Source of the DNA: G963662655 sp963665015
GTDB lineage: Bacteria; Cloacimonadota; Cloacimonadia; Cloacimonadales; JAIOQZ01
DNA: 64,000 nucleotides
Assembly (NCBI GenBank): GCA_963665015.2
Contig: CAXXSY010000003.1
Span: 434,001 to 498,000 of the forward strand
Direction of reading: 5' to 3'
Below, in pieces: positions 34,455-43,202 of the stretch (position 1 is the first letter of the stretch; each line of letters starts with the position of its first letter). The translations under genes and the position numbers were made by a program. The notes under the pieces are model-generated. The model did no database searches. It was not told where the DNA came from and was given only the letters and a program-made list of their open reading frames with translations.

Positions 34455-37418
34455 TTAGTTTGTTGCTTCAACCCAGTAGATGTCGTCGATGGCGAAGTCG
34501 CACTGCGCGCCGTTCTCTTCGAGGATGGTGAAGACGTAATCCAGCGCGCTGATATCGATGGTCGAGGTGTATTCGCCGATCGGGATGGACGCCCGTCCCC
34601 ATTCGCCGTCTCGGGTCAGCCCGAAGACTTCCTGGCCGGCGGGAAAGGATACGTATTTCTCGTGTCCAGCGGTATCGGTCATGCCGATCTTGAAGGTGAC
34701 GTTGGCGGGTATCTTGATCATGATCTCGATAGTTCCGCCGTCGTACGCGGAGAGGTCGAGCGCCTGGTTCATCTTGATGCCGCCGCCGAACCACCCAGCG
34801 CCGGTTGACTGCCAGCTCATGCTGTATTCGCCTTCCCAAGGCTCGATGGTTCCTGCGCTGAGGGTGTTTTCCCAGACGTATATTTGCGCGTCGCTTCCGA
34901 CGGTGATTCCGTCGGTGACGGGTGAGGTTTCGGTGTAGATGCCGAATGTATCGACCGATGGGCCGGACGACGTGACGTTCGCGGTATCGGTGAGGATGTC
35001 GCCGTTGTGATCGGTGTAGCTTACGGTCAGCGTCATACCCGATGAGATTTCGATGGTATCGGCGCTGAAGTCGAGTGTCGAACTACCTTCGCCTTCGCTG
35101 TCGAGCGCGACGTCGAGCTGGATCGAATCGGTGCCGTTGGAGACGCTTACCTGGACGGTCGAGCCGGTGATTGCTTCATCGACCACGCTGACAGTTGCGC
35201 TTGCCGCGTCCTCGGTGTAGCTATCCGCGTCGAACGCGACGTTGCTGAAGTAGGTCTCTTCGCCCTCTTCCCAATAGATGTCGTCGATGGCGAATTCGCA
35301 TTGCGCGCCGCTTTCTTCCAGAATGGTGAAGACGTAGCTCATGTCGCTGATATCGACGTTATGGATCAGCTCGCCGACCGGGATGGACGCCTGTCCCCAT
35401 TCTCCGTCTCGGGTCAGACCGTAGAGCGTCTGTCCGGCGGTGAAGGTAACGTAGTCCTCGTGCCCCGACTGGTCTTGCACGCCGATCTTGAAGGTGACGT
35501 CCGAGGGCATCTTGATCATGAATTTGACGGTACCGCTCGAAAACGCGGAGAGGTCGTAGGAATCGGCTGTCATCACGCCGCCGCCGAACCAGCCCGAGCC
35601 GGTCGTCTGCCAGGCGATAACGTTGTCGCCTTCCCACGGCGCGATTTCGGTTGAGGTCAGCGTGTATTCCCATACGTATATATATGAATCGGTGTCGATG
35701 GTGAGGCTCGATGTGACGGGCGTGGTATCGGTGAACACGCCGAATCGCTCGACATCGGGTATGATCGCGGTGATGTTCGCCGTATCGGTGCGCTCGATGC
35801 CGTTGGCATCTGTGTAACGGGCTGTCAGGACGGTCCCCGCACTGACTGTGAGGTCTTCGAAGAGGAGGGTTGAAGATCCGCTGCCGTTTTCATCGAGGCT
35901 GACGTCGAGGTCGATGTTGTCGCTGCCGTTATCGACGAAAACGGTTACGGTCGTGCCGGCTGCCGCTTCGTCAATCACCTCAATGGTCGCGCCGTCGTCT
36001 TCAACGGAATAGCTATTCGCGCTGAAGCTGACGCTACTGATGGCCGTGCCGCCGCCGTCGAGGTAGATATCGTCGATGGCGAACGAGCATTGCATGCCAT
36101 CTTCTTCCTTGATCATGAAGGTATAGTTGATGGCGCCGAGATCGAGTCCTTGCGCGATATCCTGGATGGGGATGGTTGCCTGTCCCCATTCGCCGTTGCG
36201 AGTGAGTCCGAAGGCGGTTTCTCCCGCGGGGAATTCGACATAGTGTTCGCTACCGCCGTTGTCGTTCATGCCGATCCAGAAGTGGACATCGGAAGGCATC
36301 TTGATCATGCACTTGAGGTTTCCGCCTGCAAAGTGGGATATATCGACGGGTTCGTTCGCCTCGATGCCGGCACCGAACCAGCCCACGCCGGTGGTAATGA
36401 ACGCCATGACATTGTCGCCCTCGTAGGGATCGATCGAGCCGGTGGAGAGGGTGTTTTCCCATACGTAAATTTCCGCGTCGAGTCCGGGCGTGATGCCGTC
36501 ATCGACGGGTGTGTTGTCGGAGAAGATGCCGAAGGTCTCGGCGTCGTCGGTGTCCGGATTGGTCTGGTAGCAGTGAATCCAGTCTATGTACATTTTTTGT
36601 GGCCATTCGGTGGTGTCGTCCGGAGCGCCTCCGAATCCGCCGCCGACCGCGATATTCAGGATAATGAAAAAGTCGTTCCGGAATTCGTCCATGGTGGCGG
36701 GATCGATGGTCCTGATCATGTAGGTCATGCCGTCGATGCGCCCCACGATGCGATTTGCGTCCCATTCGAGCGAGAAGATATGGTAGTCGTTGGCGAGCGA
36801 TTCGTCGAAGGCCTTGGAGCTTCCGTAAGAGGCGTGCTCGCCTGCGTCGTCGTCGAACCAGTGTGCGGTGCAGATGGTGGTCTTTTCGTCGTAGTAGAGC
36901 GGACTCATCTCCATGATGTCGATCTCACCGCAGTAGGGCCAGCCGATCTCGCCGAAGTTCGAGCCGAGCATCCAGAACGCGGGCCATATTCCCGATCCCT
37001 CGGGCGGCTTGATGCGAGCCTCGACCTTACCGTATTTCATCGAGAATTTCCCGCCGGTATTTATCCGTCCGGAGGTCACGGAGCCGTCGCGTTTGCCCGG
37101 AGCCAGGTAGTTTCCCGAGTCCCAGGTTGCGGTGAGGACCAGGTTTCCGTCTTCGACCTTCACGTTTTCTACGGAATCGGTGTAGTATTGCCATTCGTCG
37201 TTGCCCCAGCCGTCCGCGCCGTAGCCGATATCGTAGTTCCAGTTGGCTTGATCGGGCGTCGTGGATGTCTGGTTGAATTCGTCGGACCAGACAAGCTCGT
37301 AATCGGAGGATGGTACCGTATCATCTACCGGATCCGGATCGGTCATGGTATCGCAACCGGCAAGCAGGATCATCAGTAGTGTCATTGCCAGAAAAAAGCT
37401 CAGGATATTTCGTCTCAC
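34455..37418 (-). CDS. GH16 laminarinase lipoprotein with three CBM-like repeats
   Basis: 987 residues from the GTG at 37418 (GAGGT before it), giving a clean lipoprotein signal (LLAGC, Cys22); upstream ATGs would spoil it. The GH16 domain (about 40-285) has GEIDIMEM with Glu165 nucleophile, Asp167 and Glu170 acid/base, the form typical of endo-beta-1,3-glucanases. Three ~150-residue sandwich modules follow (FGIFSDNTPV...CSFAIDDIYLD and two paralogues), separated by two Ig-like ~90-residue linkers. The same CBM-like module occurs once in the GH16 at 43203-45011. It is the first gene of the minus-strand glucan operon, with a TGCTATATAGCA palindrome 59 bp upstream. Confidence 0.9.
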   Translation of the reverse strand: MRRNILSFFLAMTLLMILLAGCDTMTDPDPVDDTVPSSDYELVWSDEFNQTSTTPDQANWNYDIGYGADGWGNDEWQYYTDSVENVKVEDGNLVLTATWDSGNYLAPGKRDGSVTSGRINTGGKFSMKYGKVEARIKPPEGSGIWPAFWMLGSNFGEIGWPYCGEIDIMEMSPLYYDEKTTICTAHWFDDDAGEHASYGSSKAFDESLANDYHIFSLEWDANRIVGRIDGMTYMIRTIDPATMDEFRNDFFIILNIAVGGGFGGAPDDTTEWPQKMYIDWIHCYQTNPDTDDAETFGIFSDNTPVDDGITPGLDAEIYVWENTLSTGSIDPYEGDNVMAFITTGVGWFGAGIEANEPVDISHFAGGNLKCMIKMPSDVHFWIGMNDNGGSEHYVEFPAGETAFGLTRNGEWGQATIPIQDIAQGLDLGAINYTFMIKEEDGMQCSFAIDDIYLDGGGTAISSVSFSANSYSVEDDGATIEVIDEAAAGTTVTVFVDNGSDNIDLDVSLDENGSGSSTLLFEDLTVSAGTVLTARYTDANGIERTDTANITAIIPDVERFGVFTDTTPVTSSLTIDTDSYIYVWEYTLTSTEIAPWEGDNVIAWQTTGSGWFGGGVMTADSYDLSAFSSGTVKFMIKMPSDVTFKIGVQDQSGHEDYVTFTAGQTLYGLTRDGEWGQASIPVGELIHNVDISDMSYVFTILEESGAQCEFAIDDIYWEEGEETYFSNVAFDADSYTEDAASATVSVVDEAITGSTVQVSVSNGTDSIQLDVALDSEGEGSSTLDFSADTIEISSGMTLTVSYTDHNGDILTDTANVTSSGPSVDTFGIYTETSPVTDGITVGSDAQIYVWENTLSAGTIEPWEGEYSMSWQSTGAGWFGGGIKMNQALDLSAYDGGTIEIMIKIPANVTFKIGMTDTAGHEKYVSFPAGQEVFGLTRDGEWGRASIPIGEYTSTIDISALDYVFTILEENGAQCDFAIDDIYWVEATN

Positions 37419-37922
37419 AATAAGGACCTCGCACATCTTTTTATAGCATGGGATGAAAATAAACATCCATTTATGATGCTATATAGCAAATAACAATTTC
37501 GTTTTCCAGTCCGTCAAGCTTTTTTTCTTTGACCTGTGTGTTTTCCGTAAAATTTTTCTGCCTTTCCGCTTATACTGCTATGAAAATTGTTCGGCTTGCT
37601 ATGGGGTGCGGCAGAGCAGTTGTCCAAACAATCGTCTCGATCATTCAAGGTATGACAATCATGATTGTCCACCATATTCTCAATATATTGATACGGTGGC
37701 TTATATAGACTTTCATGGCTTGAGGCTTCAAGGATTTCAAAGAGCGATTACCGGAAAAACCGGCTTCTATAAGGTATCGAATTTGCCGTGTTTTGCGCGC
37801 TTTTTTGTTTGTAAAGCGAGAAAAACCAAACAAATTACTTGACTGAATATAGCAATTTGACAAGCACTGCTATAGTGCGGTTATCGCCATTGCGACGAGC
37901 AGGCTAACGACAGCACGAACGG
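37419..37922. promoter_or_regulatory. Divergent control region of the glucan locus with TGCTATA sites
   Basis: This 500-bp AT-rich gap separates the minus-strand glucan operon from the regulator. A perfect palindrome TGCTATATAGCA lies at 37477-37488. Further half-sites are at about 37442 (TATAGCA), 37576 and 37597 (TGCTAT). Before the regulator there is an inverted pair, ATATAGCA (37847-37854) and TGCTATAGT (37868-37876). Related copies follow the regulator at 38991 and 39375. The palindromes are probably operators for the GntR-LacI protein. No gene was supported in the gap. Confidence 0.6.
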
Positions 37923-38987
37923 ATGGAACAGATGAGTGGTAAAACGCTGAAATATCAGGTGGTTAAAGAGAAGATCAAAGACGGTATCCGAAGCGGAGAA
38001 ATCAAAGGAAAGCTTCCCGGCGAAAGAGCGCTGGCAAAGATGCACGACGTGTCGTATATGACGATAAGGCGGGCTGTTACGGAGCTGGTTGAAGAAGGTA
38101 TCCTGCATAAGTTCACGACCAAGGGAACCTTTGTCAGTCACAGCAAGATGACGCCCAAGATCACGCAGAATATCGGCTTTTTTCTGGACGTGGGCATCAA
38201 GGAGGGTATCTCCAGCCCTTATTACTCGCTGGTCTTCAACGCTTTAGAAAAGGAAGTCAAGCAGAAGGGCTACAATCTGGTGCTCTTCTCCGAGCTTGAT
38301 AACCTCAATCCGCTGAACAACCACAAGAAGATTGACGGCGTGATCATCTGCTGCTTCCCGCGCATCGAGAACAAGATCCAGGAGCTGAAAAAGATGCTTC
38401 CCATCGTGCTGCTGGACAACCTCTCGTCCGACAAGTCGATCCCATCCGTGACGCTCGACAACTTCAACGGCAGCAGCGAGGCGGTCGCCTATCTGTGGTC
38501 GCTCGGACACCGACGGATTGGCTATATAACCGGGCTGATGGACTCCGACATCTGCAACGAACGCCTCACCGGGTTCACCAGTTCGATCGCGCGTTTCGGT
38601 GCAGACACCGGCGACGATCTGATTTTCAAGGGCGACTTCTCATACGAGTCCGGCGAACGCGGCGCCAAGCACTTTTTATCGCTCAAGAAGCGGCCCACCG
38701 CCATCATGTGCGCCAACGACTCCATGGCCATCGGTGCGATGAAGGTGATCCGCGAGCACGGCGTCCAGATTCCGGACGAGATGAGCGTTGTCGGATTCGA
38801 CGACATCATCGTCGCGTCGAAGGTATTTCCCGCCCTGACCACCATCGCAGCGCCCATCGAGAAGATCGCAGCGAAGTCCGTGCGCATGCTTCTGGAGATG
38901 ATTGGTGGCGCCGATCTCGATTACCAGCACATCATTCTTCCTGCTCCGCTGGTCGTTCGGAATTCCTGCGCATCGGTCGGAAAATAG
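37923..38987 (+). CDS. GntR-HTH / LacI-type sugar-binding transcriptional regulator
   Basis: 354 residues. An N-terminal GntR winged helix (KYQVVKEKIKDGIRSGEIKG; LPGERALAKMHDVSYMTIRR) is joined to a LacI/periplasmic-binding-type domain (IGFFLDVGIKEGISSPYY... SVTLDNFNGSSEAVAYLWSL, GHRRIGYITG, CANDSMAIGAMKVIREHG, VVGFDDIIVASKVFPALTTI). This chimera is the AraR/GntR-LacI arrangement of sugar-responsive repressors. It stands between the divergent glucan operons and probably controls both through TGCTATA-type sites; its ligand is presumably a beta-glucan oligosaccharide or derivative (inference). Start at 37923 or at the ATG 37932. Confidence 0.9.
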   Translation: MEQMSGKTLKYQVVKEKIKDGIRSGEIKGKLPGERALAKMHDVSYMTIRRAVTELVEEGILHKFTTKGTFVSHSKMTPKITQNIGFFLDVGIKEGISSPYYSLVFNALEKEVKQKGYNLVLFSELDNLNPLNNHKKIDGVIICCFPRIENKIQELKKMLPIVLLDNLSSDKSIPSVTLDNFNGSSEAVAYLWSLGHRRIGYITGLMDSDICNERLTGFTSSIARFGADTGDDLIFKGDFSYESGERGAKHFLSLKKRPTAIMCANDSMAIGAMKVIREHGVQIPDEMSVVGFDDIIVASKVFPALTTIAAPIEKIAAKSVRMLLEMIGGADLDYQHIILPAPLVVRNSCASVGK

Positions 38988-38990
38988 GAC

Positions 38991-39002
38991 TGCTATATAG
39001 GA
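38991..39002. promoter_or_regulatory. TGCTATATAG site after the regulator gene
   Basis: TGCTATATAGGA, 10 of 12 positions of the palindrome at 37477-37488, begins 4 bp after the regulator stop codon. Candidate operator, or remnant of one. Confidence 0.4.
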
Positions 39003-39011
39003 ATATCAGAG

Positions 39012-39120
39012 ACCCTCACCCTGGCCCTCTCCCGCAAGCGGGCGAGGGAATATCACGTTTCAGATGGTCAATCCTTATAGCTCCTTCTCCCGCTTGCGGG
39101 AGAAGGCGGGGGATGAGGGT
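39012..39120. repeat. Long palindromic CCCTCACCC / GGGATGAGGGT element
   Basis: CCCTCACCCTGGCCCTCTCC with CGCAAGCGGGCGAGGG on the left is answered by CTCCTTCTCCCGCTTGCGGG and AGAAGGCGGGGGATGAGGGT on the right, giving nested hairpins of the widespread 'CCCTCACCC' repeat type. Non-coding; probably a MITE/REP-like insertion. The rest of the 450-bp gap holds only the flanking TGCTATA sites. Confidence 0.75.
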
Positions 39121-39374
39121 TACAATGTTTTCGTAGGCGTGGGATAAAGATTACAATTACCGAACCAGTCACAAGATAATCCTTCCCCAGCTAAACAATT
39201 GGATGTCGTCGCGTATGCTGTATCCTATCTATGGATTCCGCTTTCGACCGAAAGTAAGGCTAAATTAATTGTATCGGCGGAGTCTGCTCAGAAAGGGGAT
39301 TGCAAAGAATGCGCGAAGAAAAAACCGGGGAATGTGTTAAAATAACCTTGACAGCAATCGGCGAGATTCTTGAT

Positions 39375-39386
39375 TGCTATATAGAA
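39375..39386. promoter_or_regulatory. TGCTATATAG site before the GH2-barrel gene
   Basis: TTGCTATATAGAA, matching the TGCTATATAGCA palindrome in its central 10 bases, lies about 50 bp before the ATG of the GH2-type gene. It is preceded by an AT-rich stretch with TTGACA at about 39348. Candidate operator linking the plus-strand operon to the regulator. Confidence 0.5.
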
Positions 39387-39436
39387 GTGTGGGTTTCCCC
39401 GTTATCACTTCACTGATTCCAAAAGGGAGCGAGAAT

Positions 39437-42400
39437 ATGTTCAGACACGATTACTCGTCGGCGATCAAACGATTTTGCATCATTTTTACTCTGTTCTTAT
39501 GCGCCACGATGGCGACGGCAGCCACCACCGATGTTGTCTCGACCTTACAGGATGACCACGGCTGGAAGCTGAAAGTAAACAACGATGATTACTTTGTTAA
39601 AGGTGTAGTCTGGGGCTATACACCGATCGGGGAAACCTACTCCTACAATCTGTGGGCGAACTCGGACGAGCACATTCGGAAAGTCCTGGATTACGAATGC
39701 GATCTGATGAAAAAGGCCGGCATCAACACCATCCGCGTGTTCGGCAACGTTCCGCCGCGCTGGGTGGAGTACATCTACGAGAAGCACGGTATCCGGTCGG
39801 TCGTCAACCACCTTATGGGACGCTACGGCTACACGGTCGATGGCGCGTGGTACGTGTGGACGAACTACGCCGACACGCGCACCCGCGAAGTACTGGTACA
39901 CGATTTTGTGGAGATGGTCCGAAAGTACAAGGATACCCCGGGCGTGCTCATGTTCGCGCTCGGAAACGAGAACAACTACGGGCTCGAGTGGGCGAGCTTC
40001 GAGATCGAGAATATCCCGGAAGGCGAGCGCCACAAAGAGAAGGCGAAATTTCTCTACAGCCTCTACAACGAAGCGATGCAGGAAGCGAAGGCGGTCGATG
40101 CGAATCATCCGTACCTGATCGTCAACGGCGATATCCAGTACATCGACCTGATCAAAGAGTACTGCACCGACATGGACATCCTGGGCGTGAACGCCTACCG
40201 CGGTGTCAGCTTCACCGATATGTGGGAGCGGGTTCACGACGAACTCGGACTGCCGGTGATGCTCACCGAGTTCGGCAGCGACGCGTTCAACGCGGTGACC
40301 TTCAAGGAAGAACAGGAAGGTCAGGCGTACCTGGTCAGGGGTAACTGGCGCGAGATATACAACAAGAGCTACGACAAGGGCGAAGAAGGCAACGCCATCG
40401 GCGGATGCATCTTCGAATGGCGCGACGAGTGGTGGAAATACCTCCAGACCGAAAACCTGGACATCCACGACAAGCACGCATCCTGGAGCAACGGCGGCTA
40501 CTCCTTCGACTTCGTGCACGGCAGGAACAACATGAACGAAGAGTGGTTCGGCATCTGCCGTCTGGGCGAGCCGAACGAGGATGGCGTCTCCACCGCGACC
40601 CCGCGCATGGCGTACGATGTCCTCTCCAAAATCTGGCACATCGATCCCTACACGACAGACAAGAACGAAATGAACAGCCGCATCGATGGCATCGATATGG
40701 ATTTCCTCAGCATGAAGAGCACGCTGCGGTCGATCACCAGCGAGGGGCTTGGCAACGAGAAGTTCAAGCTCGCAGGCGGAAGGATCGAAGGTGATGTCCT
40801 GTTCAACGGCAAGAGCGAGAAAGTGGAAGAGGACGGCAAGGACGGACTCGAATTTTCCAACGGTGAAATGCTGTTCCTCGACTTCGAATTCCAACCCACC
40901 AGCCGGATCAGCGGTCAATTCACACTCAATCTGCTGGGCAATGTCGCCGACAAGCAGCTCGAACAATATTATGGAAAGCGCGGCGAGACCTACGTCACCG
41001 TCACCTCGGAAAAAGACGAGAACGGCGTGAAGGTCAACACCACCAAAGAGGTCACCGACAACGAGCGCATCGAGATTTACGATTTCGAGGCGAAGTACGA
41101 GGGTGAGGAATTCGACTTTACCGCCTTCTACCACGTTCCGCGCTACCACTGGGGCTACGAGGGCGATTTCTTCGGACTGATGCATGAGGCGACCGACATG
41201 GAAGGCATGGACATCTGGAACGCCAAGGCTCCCTACGGCGTCGAATTCGAAGGCAAGAAGACGTTCGAAGGACTGAAGATCGTCGCGGGACCGGAAGTCT
41301 ATTGGGGCGCGAACCCGAAGGCGATCGTCAAGTATCAATTCGGCACCGACAAGGTTCAATACACCTTCGTCCACTCGGAGGACTTTTCCCAGGCCGAGGC
41401 ATCCGCGACCGCGACCGAGGCTACCGAACGCGCGACTCGACAGACAGCGCTCTCGCTGGAGACCGATTTCATCCCGGGAACGACGATTCAGATCGGCTAT
41501 CTCCTATCCGGTACCGAGAAGATCGACGAAGAATACGAATATATTGAAGACGGGAAAATCTATACCGACGAGATCGAGTTCATGGACACGCAGGCAGCCA
41601 AAGCGAAGCTGTCGTTCAACCTCGGCGGCACCGTGATCGACGCGTCGGTCCACTACGCGGGGCTTGTCGCGGACGGCGGCGAGACGCTGGTGGAACGCAA
41701 CTCGACCATGCCCTATTCGGCGCTCGGTAACAAGATCGTTTACGAAGCCGGCGCGCTGATTCCGATCGGCAATGTCTGGCTACTGCCGCGCGCTATGTAC
41801 CGCGAAAACCTGCTGGACGCGGTTGACGCATCCGAGCCCTACACCGACGGAACCGAGCTCTATCCCGGAACCTCTCCGCGCAACCGCGACGACGATCCCT
41901 TCGCCGTGCTCGACAACCGTGAGGCGACCTCCGGCGAGTTCTTCATCACCTGGGACCCGACCCCCGCAAGCTATTTCTACAACTGGGATCGCGAGTTCAA
42001 GGAAGACGCGCCGTTCGCTTTCACCCTGGGCGGCAACTACACCAGCTACACCACCGAGACCGACGCCTATCTGTTCTACTATCAGGAGGGCGAGACCAAC
42101 GCCTCCTTCGGCAAGGGACTACCCGAGGAAGAAGTCTGGGAACTCAGCGGTTGCTTCATCATGAACCCGAGCCCGTCACTAAGAGTGGTGACCAACCTCG
42201 GCTTCGGTAAACAGCAATCGACCGGCAATCCCAATGGCGACCCCGCAGAGTTCTACACGCTTGACGCCAAGTTCATCGTCAACAACCGGCACCTGATCAA
42301 GTGCTACGTGAAGAAGGACGCCTGGGGACCCTACGACTGGTATCGCCAGTTCAACATCACCTATCCCTACCAGTACATGCTCGATTACTCTGTGCTCATC

Positions 42401-42550
42401 GACAACTTCCTCGACGAGCAGGTGTCGAGTCGTATCGGATACAAGACGATCTTCCGGACGCTGGACGAGAACTCGCCCACCAACGAGGGCGACGGCGCAG
42501 ACCAGGACTACGAATTCCAGACCGGGCTCTACTACCGGATCGATTTTTAA
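39437..42550 (+). CDS. GH2-type TIM-barrel glycosidase fused to an outer-membrane barrel-like domain
   Basis: 1037 residues from the ATG at 39437 (GGGAGCG before it) with a signal peptide ending ATA-A. Residues ~30-430 form a TIM barrel: KAGINTIRVFGNVPPRW, MFALGNENNYGLEW (acid/base Glu178), PVMLTEFGSDAF (nucleophile Glu278), FEWRDEWWKY, as in GH2/clan-A enzymes. Residues ~500-1037 consist of alternating amphipathic strands with aromatic girdles (LKIVAGPEVYWGANPKAIVK; ISTF-like repeats; QTGLYYRIDF) and end in Phe, as outer-membrane barrels do. It would be a surface-anchored exo-glycosidase, possibly with a pore. Followed 12 bp later by a lipoprotein. Confidence 0.75.
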   Translation: MFRHDYSSAIKRFCIIFTLFLCATMATAATTDVVSTLQDDHGWKLKVNNDDYFVKGVVWGYTPIGETYSYNLWANSDEHIRKVLDYECDLMKKAGINTIRVFGNVPPRWVEYIYEKHGIRSVVNHLMGRYGYTVDGAWYVWTNYADTRTREVLVHDFVEMVRKYKDTPGVLMFALGNENNYGLEWASFEIENIPEGERHKEKAKFLYSLYNEAMQEAKAVDANHPYLIVNGDIQYIDLIKEYCTDMDILGVNAYRGVSFTDMWERVHDELGLPVMLTEFGSDAFNAVTFKEEQEGQAYLVRGNWREIYNKSYDKGEEGNAIGGCIFEWRDEWWKYLQTENLDIHDKHASWSNGGYSFDFVHGRNNMNEEWFGICRLGEPNEDGVSTATPRMAYDVLSKIWHIDPYTTDKNEMNSRIDGIDMDFLSMKSTLRSITSEGLGNEKFKLAGGRIEGDVLFNGKSEKVEEDGKDGLEFSNGEMLFLDFEFQPTSRISGQFTLNLLGNVADKQLEQYYGKRGETYVTVTSEKDENGVKVNTTKEVTDNERIEIYDFEAKYEGEEFDFTAFYHVPRYHWGYEGDFFGLMHEATDMEGMDIWNAKAPYGVEFEGKKTFEGLKIVAGPEVYWGANPKAIVKYQFGTDKVQYTFVHSEDFSQAEASATATEATERATRQTALSLETDFIPGTTIQIGYLLSGTEKIDEEYEYIEDGKIYTDEIEFMDTQAAKAKLSFNLGGTVIDASVHYAGLVADGGETLVERNSTMPYSALGNKIVYEAGALIPIGNVWLLPRAMYRENLLDAVDASEPYTDGTELYPGTSPRNRDDDPFAVLDNREATSGEFFITWDPTPASYFYNWDREFKEDAPFAFTLGGNYTSYTTETDAYLFYYQEGETNASFGKGLPEEEVWELSGCFIMNPSPSLRVVTNLGFGKQQSTGNPNGDPAEFYTLDAKFIVNNRHLIKCYVKKDAWGPYDWYRQFNITYPYQYMLDYSVLIDNFLDEQVSSRIGYKTIFRTLDENSPTNEGDGADQDYEFQTGLYYRIDF

Positions 42551-42562
42551 GGAGGTGACATC

Positions 42563-43183
42563 ATGAGAAACGCATTAATCCCGATCGCCATCGTCGCAGT
42601 CATTCTTTTCATCGCCGGCTGCGATGTGAAAAACGGAACCGAGACCACGATGATCGACCTCCCCACCGACGTCACGCTCGACCTCTATTCGGCGGACGAG
42701 GGCATCTATCCGAACACCGATATCCTCGACGACCCGAAAAACCCCTACGCCAACGCGAACCTCAACAGCGAAAACGTGTGGGACCTCTACGACGAATGCC
42801 CGTCCGCCAAGGCGAAATTTTACCTCTGGGCGACCATGCTGGCACGGCAGCCCATGGGCGAGTATCAGTACTACGTAGCGCAAGCCCTGCACGAGATATA
42901 CACCGAAGGCGGCAGCGAAAACGCCCACGATCAGGCGATCAGAGCCTACCGTGCGGTGCTGGATCATTTCTACGATTCGGTCACTTGGTGGAACGCCTGG
43001 TGGATCGACGCCGACACCTACTACGCGGTCGTGCTGCGGAACATGGTCGGAGAAGCGCTGTACGATCCCACCGACCTGAACCTGCTGGACCTCTACGGAG
43101 ACCCGGCGCAAGCGCTCGCGGACCTCAGCGAATGGGGTTACGTGTATGATCAGGAATCCGGAACCATAACCAAAATACAATAA
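42563..43183 (+). CDS. Small lipoprotein of unknown function
   Basis: 206 residues with a lipoprotein signal (ILFIAGC, Cys20) and GGAGGTGA before the ATG. It is mainly helical and aromatic-rich (SAKAKFYLWATMLARQPMGE; YQYYVAQALHEIYTEGG; SVTWWNAWWIDADTYYAVVL), TPR-like in feel but without a clear repeat. It sits between the GH2-barrel gene (12 bp) and the second GH16 (19 bp), so it is probably an envelope partner of these enzymes. Not recognised otherwise. Confidence 0.6.
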   Translation: MRNALIPIAIVAVILFIAGCDVKNGTETTMIDLPTDVTLDLYSADEGIYPNTDILDDPKNPYANANLNSENVWDLYDECPSAKAKFYLWATMLARQPMGEYQYYVAQALHEIYTEGGSENAHDQAIRAYRAVLDHFYDSVTWWNAWWIDADTYYAVVLRNMVGEALYDPTDLNLLDLYGDPAQALADLSEWGYVYDQESGTITKIQ

Positions 43184-43202
43184 CCGAACACTGAGGTACG
43201 AA

